From contig JAIPBB010000127.1 of NCBI GenBank assembly GCA_021739805.1, forward strand, positions 1 to 13,694: a DNA stretch of 13,694 bases, read 5' to 3'. The notes under the pieces are model-generated. The model saw only the letters and a list, made by a program, of their open reading frames with translations. It was not told where the DNA came from and ran no database searches. The stretch comes from Saprospiraceae bacterium. Lineage in GTDB: Bacteria; Bacteroidota; Bacteroidia; Bacteroidales; JAIPBB01. Below, piece by piece: positions 1-8,090 of this stretch. Each line of letters starts with the position of its first letter. Position 1 is the stretch's first letter. The translations under genes were made by a program, and so were the position numbers.

Positions 1-3000
1 GGTATTACAATTTATGGAAATGATTCTCTTTCACATAACTTAGAAATATCTAACAATCTATTTATTGACCATAAATCAAATGGAATATTTGTTAGTAAAG
101 CTGATTCGATTATTATAAGGAACAATATAATTAAACCTTCTGATAGTTCAATCTCTGGTAATGGGATTTACCTTTCGCAATGTGATTCAGGTTTTAGCAT
201 ACAACAAAACCAGATAATTGCCAATCCTACTAACTATTATAATGGCATTAATGTTTCAGATATTACATCTGCACCTACATCACAAAATATAATAGCTAAT
301 AACTATGTAAGTATTACTTCAGGAACTATTGCAAGCAGTGGAATGAGAATTGCCAACTCTACTGATATCGATATAATTTATAATAGTATTCTTTTAAAAA
401 ATGGAATAACTGATTGCAAAGGAATCTATTTTCTTGGAACTCTCAGTAATATGAAAGTTCTAAACAACAATATAGCAAACCTTTCAGGAGGTTACGCATA
501 TTTATCTTACGATCAAAATGATATCTCTCAAGTTGATTACAACAATTTATACACAACAGGACAATATATTGGATATTATGGAAACAGTTCCCGAGCCACT
601 CTTGCAGATATGCAAAGTGCATCTAATAAAAACCTTAATTCCATCTCTGTTAATCCTGCATTTGAAAACGATAGTTCATTCCATGCGTTCAACAGTTTAT
701 TGAATGGAGCAGCAACACCAATCGCCGGATTAACAACGGATATTGAAGGCGAAGCCCGCAATGCTTCAACACCGGATATTGGATGTGATGAGTTTTTACC
801 AAGCTATATGAAAGGATACTATACTATCGGCACTGCTGGAACTGAAGATTATGCATCTTTCAATGCTGCAGTTTTTGATCTTTCTACAAGAGGAATTGAT
901 AGTGCTTGTGTATTTGAAGCCACAACAGGAACCTATAATGAGCAAATTTCAATTCCTGCAATAACAGGTTCTTCCACATCTAATACTATTACCTTCCAAT
1001 CCTATAGTGGAGATAGTACGGATGTTATTTTGACATTTGATGCTGATTCAGCAGCAAACAACTATGTTATTGAACTTGATGGTACGGGCTATATTACTAT
1101 TAAGTCATTAACATTAAAATCAGTTGATACATTGTATTGTAATGCTATAAGATTTAATGGCAGCAATACTAATGTAAATATACTGAACAACATAGTTGAG
1201 GCAGCAGTAATTAATATTGATAATTATTCCTCACATATTGACCAAACTGCCATAGTTTGTGCATATACCAATTCGGATTCACTTACAATCAATAACAATG
1301 TTATCTTAAATGGAAGTTATGGATTCCGTTGGCAGGATTTAAGTTCTACTCCAAAGAAACTAAGTTTTAACAATAATTTTATTAAAGGTTTTAGTGCCTG
1401 GGGATTAGGTGTGCTTGACAATCAAAATACTACTGCAATTGTAGATAGAAATACATTTGAAGTCAATAGTATAAAATATCCTTATGGTGGTGGTGTTCAA
1501 TTTTATCATACCGGTGAATTTACCTTTTCAAATAATACAATTTATGCAACAAGCTGGGGCAAAAGTTTAAGTATTAGCAACTCTTCAAACCAGAACAGTA
1601 TAGTTTACAACAATTTCATAGCAGATTCTACTGTCACCGCAGGTATAGAAGGGATTAACTTGAACAGTTGCCAACATCTTAAAATTTATAATAACTCAGT
1701 TAATCTAAATAGTTACTCCCTTTATGCTGAAAATAATTGTGACTCCATAGAGATTTACAACAATATTTTTGAAAAGGCAGGAACAGGTTGGATTTTCAGA
1801 GTATTTAATAATTGTACTAACTTTAAATTGGAATATAATAATTTAAGAAACAATGGAGGTGACTTTGTTCAATTATACGATTCATCTTATACCGATATTA
1901 CTTCATACAAAACTACAGGTAATGGGCTTCATTCAATTTCTATTAATCCACAATTTGTTTCTAATGCAAACTTACATGCCAAAGCATTTGATTTATACAG
2001 GGCAGGGAAAAATGTGGGCATTACAACAGATATCGATGGGGAATCAAGGTTTGTTACAGCTCCATGTATTGGCGCAGATGAATTTACACCACCAGCAAAT
2101 GATGCAGGAATTCTTTCAATAACAACATCAGATGCCTGTGAAGGACAACAAATAGTTACTGCTGAAATTAGAAACTTCGGTATTAACACTTTAACTTCTG
2201 CAACAATTAATTGTAAAATAAATAATATAAGTCAAACTCCATTTAATTGGACTGGCTCATTAGCTTCAAGTGATACTATTTTTGTTGTTATTGACACCAC
2301 ACTTATAACAAATAGCTCACAATCCTACGATTATATGTGTTTCACCACTAATCCAAATGGTTTTACAGATGGCAACAACTTAAACGATACTTTTTTAATT
2401 AATAATCAAACTTACTATACTTTACCGACAGTTAGTTTTACTGGTTTATATTCTACATATTGCGAATCTGATCCAATTGTTATTCTTAGTGGAAGTCCAA
2501 CTGGTGGAACATTTAGTGGTGTTGGAGTAACAGGCTCTAGCTTCACACCATCTACAGCAGTTGGAAATAGCACTGTAATTTATGAATATCAAGATGGAAA
2601 TGCTTGCTTCAATAGCGACACCCAAAGTGTAACTGTTTATTTCAATCCAACTGTCAGTTTAGCTTCTTTTTCTGATGTTTGTGTTTCGGAAGCTGCATTT
2701 ACTCTAAGCGGTGGAAGTCCTGCAAATGGTACTTACACCGGTAGTGGGGTTGCTGCTGGTATTTTCACCCCGACAAACGCCGGAGTTGGAACTCACACGA
2801 TAACCTATAAGTATTCAGACCTGAACGGATGTATTGATTCTGCACAGCAAACTATCACAGTTAATGCCTTACCTAATGTAACACTAGCATCATTTACTGA
2901 TGTTTGTGTTTCGGAAGCTGCATTTACTCTAAGCGGTGGAAGTCCTGTAAATGGTACTTACACAGGTAATGGAGTAGCTGCTGGTATTTTCACTCCAACA

Positions 3001-6000
3001 ATCGCCGGAGTTGGAACTCATACAATAACTTATAAATATTCTGATATAAATGGATGTGTTGACTCTGCACAAACAACAATTACAGTTAATGCCTTGCCAA
3101 ATGTTACTTTAACAGCTTTTTCCAATGTATGTGTTAGTGAACCTTCATTCAATTTAATCGGTCATAGTCCATTGGGTGGAACATATTCAGGTAATGGAAT
3201 TATTGATAGTACTTTCACACCTTCTAATGCTGGTGTTGGAACTCACATAATAACATACAAATATTCTGATATTAATGCTTGTGTTGATTCTGCCCAACAA
3301 ACAATTACAGTAAATTCCTTACCTATTGTCACTTTGGCTACTTTGGATTCTGTTTGTGTTAGTGAACCTATTGTATTCTTAACAGGAGGTTTACCAACAG
3401 GTGGAACTTACACAGGGATTGGTGTTAACACTTCTGGAGAATTAATACCATCCATTGCAGGCATTGGAGTTCATACAATCACCTATAAATATTCAGATGT
3501 AAACGGATGTATTGATTCTGCGCAGCAAAGCATCACGGTAAATCCCTTGCCTATAGTAACATTAAATCCTTTTTCGGACATTTGTATTTCTGAACCAACA
3601 TTTACTCTTAGCGGTGGTTCTCCAATCGGTGGAACATATTATGGAACAGGGATTTCAGCAGGAAGTTTTAATCCAATTAATGCGGGAGCCGGAACTCATA
3701 CTTTATCATATATTTATTCTGATATTAATGGCTGTTCAGATACTGCTTATCAAACCATTGTAGTAAACTCTTTACCTAATGTCACACTTTCAGCTTTTGC
3801 AGATGTTTGTGGAAGCGAACTTCCTTTTACTATTTCAGGTGGAAGTCCTGTAGGAGGAACTTACACTGGTAATGGTATTGTTGGTGGTGTTTTTAATCCT
3901 TCAACAGCAGGTGTTGGTATTCATACAATAACTTATAAATATTCAGATATTAACGGATGTCTCGATTCTGCTCAACAAAATATTACTGTAAATGCTTTAC
4001 CAACAGTAACACATACTTTGTTTTCTGATGTTTGCGTTAGTGCTCCATCATTTACACTTAGCGGTGGATTCCCAATTGGCGGAACATATACAGGTAATGG
4101 AGTAAGCAATGGAAACTTTGAAGCATTTATTGCCGGTGTTGGCACACACACTATCACTTACATTTATAGTGATACTAATAGTTGTGTTGATTCAGTTCAG
4201 AAAACCATTACTGTTAATGCACTTCCTACAGTTACATTATCATCTTTTGCAGATGTATGTGAAAGTTTATCTCCTTTTACTCTTACTGGTGGTAGCCCAA
4301 TTGGAGGAACATATTCAGGAAACGGAATTACTAATGGAATTTTCAATCCTGCAATTGCGGGTGTGGGAACACACACAATAACATATGCATATTCCGATAT
4401 TAACTCATGTACTGATACTGCACAAAAAACAATTACAGTCAATGCTGTTCCTATAGTTAGTGCAGGAAGTAATTATAGTATTCCTTATGGAACTTATACA
4501 ACTTTAAGCGGTTCAGTAAGTGGCTCTGGATTATATTCTTATTCATGGTCTCCATCAGATTCATTATTAAATGCTAATGTTCTCAATCCAACTTCAATTC
4601 CATTACATGCAACAACAATGTTTAAGTTAGTTGTTACTGACAATGTAACAGGATGTAAGGATTCATCAAATATTACAATTACTGTCACCGGTGGACCATT
4701 ATTAGCAAATCCAGGTTCTAATCCTGATACAATTTGTACTGGTAGTTCATCGCAACTTTCTACATTAGGTTCCGGTGGCTCCGGAATATATTCATATATA
4801 TGGACATCAATACCGACAGGATTTAGCTCAACCCTTTCTTCTCCCATTGTCTCCCCTAGTGTTACAACAAAATACTATGTAACTATCAGCGATGGATTTA
4901 ATCAATCAAATGACTCTGTAAGTGTTGTTGTTAATAATTTACCAAATGTGAGTTTAGGAACATTTTCTGATGTTTGTGTTAATGCTTCTCCAGTTTTATT
5001 AACTGGTGGAATACCAACAGGTGGAACTTATTCTGGTCTTGGGGTAACAGGAGGTAGTTTCTATCCTTCTATTGCAGGAGTTGGAGTCCATTCAATTACA
5101 TATTCATATACAGATGGTAATTCTTGCATAAATACTGCTACTCAAACAATTTTGGCTAAAGCTTTACCAACTTCTACTTTCTCTGTTAATTCCCAAATAT
5201 GTTCAGGAGATACTGCTACTATTAATTATACCGGAACAGCAACTTCTGGTGGCACTTACAATTGGAACTTCGATGGTGGTATAATTATTACAGGAAGCGG
5301 ACAAGGGCCATATGAAGTTAGCTGGGCTACAAATGGCATCAAAACTATATCTCTTACTGTTAGCGAAAATTCATGTAATTCATTGGTTCACACTCAAAAT
5401 GTAATTGTAAATACTAATTATGCAATAGCAACTGCTGTTGGAAACACAACTATTTGCGATGGAGATAGCGTGATTTTATTTGCCAATACTGGAAGTAATC
5501 TTACTTATCAATGGTTGAAAAATGATACTATAATTACTGGTGCAACAAATTCATTTTACACTGTAAAAGTATCAGGTAATTATTCTGTTTTAGTTACTAA
5601 TAATAGCATTTGTGTTAGTAAATCCAATATAGTTCCTATTATTGTCACGCCTGTTCAAAATGCAACATTCACTGTTCCAACTGCAGCATGTACTTTCGAT
5701 ACGGTAACAGTAACTTATACAGGAACTGCATCAGCTTCTGCAATTTATCAATGGAATTTTGATGGTGGAATTATTGTAAGTGGAAGTGGTCAAGGTCCAT
5801 ATGAAATTTACTGGACTAATAGTGGAATAAGAAATCTTTCTCTTCAGGTAATGGAAAATTCTTGCATTTCGGCAATCTATACTTCTTCAATTAATTTAAA
5901 TAGCACAAATGCTATTATAACGCCAATTGGAGCAACTACCTTCTGTGATGGTGATAGTGTTGGTTTATATGCTAATACAGGTGCAAATTTAATACATCAG

Positions 6001-7752
6001 TGGTATAAAAATGGAGTTCCAATAAGTGGTGAAACTCAACCATTCTATATTGCAAGTACTAGTGGAAATTATACTGTACTGGTTACGAATACTATTTCAG
6101 CATGTGTTGCGGTATCAAATGTTATTGTAGTTACGGTCAATTCAACTAACTTTAATCTAGATTTCACTGCAGCACCGAATAGTTTCACAACACCGCCATT
6201 TATTGTCTCTTTTAGTAATTTAACTCCAAATTCAAGCAATTACTATTTCTATTGGGATTTAGGCGATGGAAACAATTCTACTTTTATGCAACCATTTCAC
6301 ACTTATCAATTTGATGGAACATATACTGTAACATTGATTGCAGAAAACATCCAAACAGGCTGTCGAGACACTTTAACAAAACCAAACTATATCATATGTA
6401 CCGGTGGATCACCAAATCCATGTACGGTTGTGGCTCAGATAACACCAAGTGGTTCAGCAATTATTTGTCCAAACGACAGCTTATTGTTAAGTGCAACAAG
6501 CGGAACAGGCTGGACATATCAATGGTCTTATAATGGAGTTAATATAGCCGGAGCAAATAGTTCAACATATTATGCGAAACAAACCGGAGCTTACCGAATA
6601 ATTGTTACTGATACTGTTTGCTCGGTTACTTCAAATCCATTTATTCTTGGAAACCATCAAAGTGCAACACCGGTCATTAGCTCTATCGACAGCATAAGAC
6701 CTTGCACTAATGACAGTATGGAACTTTACTTAAATTCATTTTACAACTCCTACTTATGGTCAACAGGTGAATTTACTTCAAGTATATTTGTGAAATACTC
6801 AGGTAATTACACAGTAACATGTACAGACATAAATGGATGTGCATTAGGTTCTGCACCATTTGTTGTTAATGCTTCTTTATTACAAGCCCCGGAAATTTGT
6901 ATAATAGGAGTTGATTCTGCTAATCACAACAGAATAATATGGGAAAAACCTACTTCGGTTTTAATCGATTCATTTAGTGTTTATCGTGAAACTACAGTTG
7001 CAAATGTCTATTCAAAAATAGGAACACTTCCTTATAGTGCTCCGGGAATTTTCACTGACCTAAACTCAAACCCTGCTATCAGAGCCTATCGATATAAACT
7101 TACAGCAACCGACACTTGTGGTTCTGAAACTGACATGAGCAACTTTCACAAAACAATGCATCTAACAATTAATAAAGGTTTACCCGGAACTTTCAATTTA
7201 ATTTGGGATGGGTATAAAGGATTTCCTTTTGGTTCCTATGCGATTTATAGAGGAATTGATAGTACAAATTTATCATTAATAACTCAAATACAAAGTTCAT
7301 TATGGTCTTATACTGATATTAATCCACCAAGTGACACTGTTTATTATCAAATCGAAGTTATAAAAGCTTTTGGATGTTACCCTGATTCGATATTCTCTAA
7401 AGCAAATACAAATTATAATTCATCAAGGTCGAATGTGGCAAATACTATAGCAGTAATTACTCCTGATACAACCGGAATTAGTACTGCCTCAATTGGGAAA
7501 CTGCATGTTAATATGTATCCAAACCCAACCAATGGTAAATTCCAGATTGATATTTCAGACCTGGACTCTAAAACTCTTGATATGTGTATTGTGAATATGG
7601 AAGGTCAGATAATGTATTGTGAAAAACTCACAAATGTAAGTTCAGGCAAACTCACAAAACATTTAGATTTCTCAACATATCCGAAAGGAATCTATTTTAT
7701 AAGAATAATTACAGATAATATTGTAAAAACTAAAAAGGTGATTATAGAGTAG
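1..7752 (+). CDS. Giant T9SS-exported surface protein with beta-helix, tandem repeat, PKD/Ig-like and Fn3-like domains (5' partial)
   Basis: The frame is open from base 1, so the gene starts outside the window; the ATG at 343 lies inside a beta-helix and is not the start. 2583 codons precede TAG. Order seen: end of an Asn-rich parallel beta-helix module closing with TTDIEGEARN...DIGCDEF (to about 795); a second module opening GYYTIGTAGTEDYASF (about 814) and closing TTDIDGESR...IGADEF (about 2085); a CARDB-like domain (about 2095-2421); nine tandem repeats (2422-4446); two PKD-like domains (4447-4938); a tenth repeat (4939-5163); two paired PKD/Ig-like units (5164-6144); a PKD domain with WDLGDGNNS (6145-6408); two Ig-like domains; Fn3-like segments (about 6877-7440); and a T9SS type A sorting tail (7504-7749). 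By family knowledge, such proteins cross the outer membrane by T9SS and are anchored or released after tail removal. Adhesion, or glycan binding by the beta-helix, is an inference; I see no catalytic domain. A terminator follows directly. Confidence 0.93.
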   Translation, partial: GITIYGNDSLSHNLEISNNLFIDHKSNGIFVSKADSIIIRNNIIKPSDSSISGNGIYLSQCDSGFSIQQNQIIANPTNYYNGINVSDITSAPTSQNIIANNYVSITSGTIASSGMRIANSTDIDIIYNSILLKNGITDCKGIYFLGTLSNMKVLNNNIANLSGGYAYLSYDQNDISQVDYNNLYTTGQYIGYYGNSSRATLADMQSASNKNLNSISVNPAFENDSSFHAFNSLLNGAATPIAGLTTDIEGEARNASTPDIGCDEFLPSYMKGYYTIGTAGTEDYASFNAAVFDLSTRGIDSACVFEATTGTYNEQISIPAITGSSTSNTITFQSYSGDSTDVILTFDADSAANNYVIELDGTGYITIKSLTLKSVDTLYCNAIRFNGSNTNVNILNNIVEAAVINIDNYSSHIDQTAIVCAYTNSDSLTINNNVILNGSYGFRWQDLSSTPKKLSFNNNFIKGFSAWGLGVLDNQNTTAIVDRNTFEVNSIKYPYGGGVQFYHTGEFTFSNNTIYATSWGKSLSISNSSNQNSIVYNNFIADSTVTAGIEGINLNSCQHLKIYNNSVNLNSYSLYAENNCDSIEIYNNIFEKAGTGWIFRVFNNCTNFKLEYNNLRNNGGDFVQLYDSSYTDITSYKTTGNGLHSISINPQFVSNANLHAKAFDLYRAGKNVGITTDIDGESRFVTAPCIGADEFTPPANDAGILSITTSDACEGQQIVTAEIRNFGINTLTSATINCKINNISQTPFNWTGSLASSDTIFVVIDTTLITNSSQSYDYMCFTTNPNGFTDGNNLNDTFLINNQTYYTLPTVSFTGLYSTYCESDPIVILSGSPTGGTFSGVGVTGSSFTPSTAVGNSTVIYEYQDGNACFNSDTQSVTVYFNPTVSLASFSDVCVSEAAFTLSGGSPANGTYTGSGVAAGIFTPTNAGVGTHTITYKYSDLNGCIDSAQQTITVNALPNVTLASFTDVCVSEAAFTLSGGSPVNGTYTGNGVAAGIFTPTIAGVGTHTITYKYSDINGCVDSAQTTITVNALPNVTLTAFSNVCVSEPSFNLIGHSPLGGTYSGNGIIDSTFTPSNAGVGTHIITYKYSDINACVDSAQQTITVNSLPIVTLATLDSVCVSEPIVFLTGGLPTGGTYTGIGVNTSGELIPSIAGIGVHTITYKYSDVNGCIDSAQQSITVNPLPIVTLNPFSDICISEPTFTLSGGSPIGGTYYGTGISAGSFNPINAGAGTHTLSYIYSDINGCSDTAYQTIVVNSLPNVTLSAFADVCGSELPFTISGGSPVGGTYTGNGIVGGVFNPSTAGVGIHTITYKYSDINGCLDSAQQNITVNALPTVTHTLFSDVCVSAPSFTLSGGFPIGGTYTGNGVSNGNFEAFIAGVGTHTITYIYSDTNSCVDSVQKTITVNALPTVTLSSFADVCESLSPFTLTGGSPIGGTYSGNGITNGIFNPAIAGVGTHTITYAYSDINSCTDTAQKTITVNAVPIVSAGSNYSIPYGTYTTLSGSVSGSGLYSYSWSPSDSLLNANVLNPTSIPLHATTMFKLVVTDNVTGCKDSSNITITVTGGPLLANPGSNPDTICTGSSSQLSTLGSGGSGIYSYIWTSIPTGFSSTLSSPIVSPSVTTKYYVTISDGFNQSNDSVSVVVNNLPNVSLGTFSDVCVNASPVLLTGGIPTGGTYSGLGVTGGSFYPSIAGVGVHSITYSYTDGNSCINTATQTILAKALPTSTFSVNSQICSGDTATINYTGTATSGGTYNWNFDGGIIITGSGQGPYEVSWATNGIKTISLTVSENSCNSLVHTQNVIVNTNYAIATAVGNTTICDGDSVILFANTGSNLTYQWLKNDTIITGATNSFYTVKVSGNYSVLVTNNSICVSKSNIVPIIVTPVQNATFTVPTAACTFDTVTVTYTGTASASAIYQWNFDGGIIVSGSGQGPYEIYWTNSGIRNLSLQVMENSCISAIYTSSINLNSTNAIITPIGATTFCDGDSVGLYANTGANLIHQWYKNGVPISGETQPFYIASTSGNYTVLVTNTISACVAVSNVIVVTVNSTNFNLDFTAAPNSFTTPPFIVSFSNLTPNSSNYYFYWDLGDGNNSTFMQPFHTYQFDGTYTVTLIAENIQTGCRDTLTKPNYIICTGGSPNPCTVVAQITPSGSAIICPNDSLLLSATSGTGWTYQWSYNGVNIAGANSSTYYAKQTGAYRIIVTDTVCSVTSNPFILGNHQSATPVISSIDSIRPCTNDSMELYLNSFYNSYLWSTGEFTSSIFVKYSGNYTVTCTDINGCALGSAPFVVNASLLQAPEICIIGVDSANHNRIIWEKPTSVLIDSFSVYRETTVANVYSKIGTLPYSAPGIFTDLNSNPAIRAYRYKLTATDTCGSETDMSNFHKTMHLTINKGLPGTFNLIWDGYKGFPFGSYAIYRGIDSTNLSLITQIQSSLWSYTDINPPSDTVYYQIEVIKAFGCYPDSIFSKANTNYNSSRSNVANTIAVITPDTTGISTASIGKLHVNMYPNPTNGKFQIDISDLDSKTLDMCIVNMEGQIMYCEKLTNVSSGKLTKHLDFSTYPKGIYFIRIITDNIVKTKKVIIE
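2422..4446 (+). repeat. Nine tandem in-frame 225-bp (75-residue) repeats
   Basis: Copies start at 2422, 2644, 2869, 3094, 3319, 3547, 3772, 3997 and 4222. All spacings are 225 bp except the first (222) and the copy at 3319 (228). Shared protein features are LPxVTL at the start, DVCVSE near residue 13, SGGSPxGGTYTGNG, then AGVGTHTITYKYSDINGC and ITVNA at the end. The first copy is the most divergent. The copies at 2644 and 2869 share a perfect 51-base stretch (2672-2722 and 2897-2947), which suggests recent duplication or gene conversion. Every copy keeps two cysteines. The repeats probably form a stalk of Ig-like beta-sandwiches; this is inference from sequence character. Confidence 0.93.
4939..5163 (+). 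repeat. Displaced tenth copy of the 75-residue repeat
   Basis: This stretch opens LPNVSLGTFSDVC and contains TGGIPTGGTYSGLGV and AGVGVHSITYSY, so it matches the tandem array and is again exactly 225 bp. It is separated from the ninth copy by two PKD-like domains (4447-4938). It keeps both cysteines (DVC and NSC) but lacks the ITVN ending, having ILAKA instead. Confidence 0.88.
5164..6144 (+). repeat. Two-copy repeat of about 163 residues (PKD-like plus Ig-like pair)
   Basis: Unit 1 (5164-5652, 163 codons) and unit 2 (5653-6144, 164 codons) have the same plan. A PKD-like half carries WNFDGGIIxxGSGQGPYE and ends in a xxENSC motif, and an Ig-like half carries ICDGDSV or FCDGDSV followed by a QWLKN or QWYKN motif and SGNY(S/T)VLVTN. 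The unit differs from the 75-residue repeat, so this protein was built by duplicating more than one domain type. Confidence 0.85.
7504..7749 (+). other. T9SS type A C-terminal sorting domain (Por_Secre_tail)
   Basis: The last 82 residues of the giant protein show the family hallmarks: YPNPTNGKF at the front, an IVNMEGQIMY strand in the middle, YPKGIYFIRI near the end and a basic KTKKVIIE finish. By family knowledge this domain directs the folded passenger through the T9SS outer-membrane translocon and is then removed or exchanged for an anchor. It is the type A form; the longer gliding-motility (type B, CHU_C) tail is not present. Confidence 0.92.
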
Positions 7753-7774
7753 TTAAATTTTCATAATATAATTT

Positions 7775-7808
7775 AAACGGCCATTTCTTTATTTGGCCGT
7801 TTTTTTTT
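7775..7808 (+). terminator. Intrinsic terminator between convergent genes
   Basis: The 9-bp perfect stem AAACGGCCA / TGGCCGTTT (7775-7783 with 7794-7802) closes a 10-base loop, and the T run continues to 7808. It begins 23 bases after the stop of the giant gene. The leftward operon ends at 7838. Read on the minus strand, the same stem is followed by a weaker T/A-rich tail, so it may work in both directions. Confidence 0.9.
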
Positions 7809-7837
7809 AGTATTATTTCATAGAAGCTATAGGAGTT

Positions 7838-8089
7838 TTAAATCACCCCTTCTTCAACCATCCTTTCAATCAAATCATCAACTGATTCCGGAGAGTCAGG
7901 CATAACGAAATCTCCACATTTTATAACATTTTCACTTACAAGAAATCTTTTACATTTCTTAAATTCGGACTCTCCCCTATTGCAATAGATATTTTTATAG
8001 GATTCTAATTCTTTCTCATCAAGCTTTAGGTTATTATTGAATAGTGGGCACTTTACAACCCTTGGGCATTGTTTCATTTCCGTATTCAT
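7838..8089 (-). CDS. Small cysteine-motif protein, 83 aa, putative metal binding
   Basis: I do not recognise a named family, although the pattern resembles small CPxxxxCPFFN...YC...CxR-type proteins of unknown function that I recall from several anaerobes. Cysteines are C8, C14, C36, C46 and C58. The motif is CPRVVKCPLFNN, then YCNRGESEFKKCKRF, which gives C-X5-C-X21-C-X9-C and suggests a zinc or iron-sulphur site (inference). The C-terminal quarter (about 65-83) is acidic and looks helical. There is no signal peptide or membrane segment, so it is probably cytoplasmic. The ATG lies one base after the stop of the upstream flavodoxin/ferredoxin gene, so the two are very likely translationally coupled. 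M5 is a possible alternative start. It is the last gene of the leftward operon. Confidence 0.82.
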   Translation of the reverse strand: MNTEMKQCPRVVKCPLFNNNLKLDEKELESYKNIYCNRGESEFKKCKRFLVSENVIKCGDFVMPDSPESVDDLIERMVEEGVI

Positions 8090-8090
8090 A

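Noticed and set aside
343..345. ATG at 343 as the start of the giant gene
   Set aside because: The same frame is open back to base 1 and encodes continuous Asn-rich beta-helix sequence, so the gene begins outside the window.
2422..4446. Non-coding tandem or satellite DNA
   Set aside because: The 225-bp period is a multiple of three, the reading frame is unbroken and changes are mostly conservative at protein level, so this is a coding repeat.
4197..4847. Minus-strand open frames opposite the repeat and PKD region
   Set aside because: They are antisense shadows of the giant gene, with proline/valine-rich translations that mirror its repeats and no family features.
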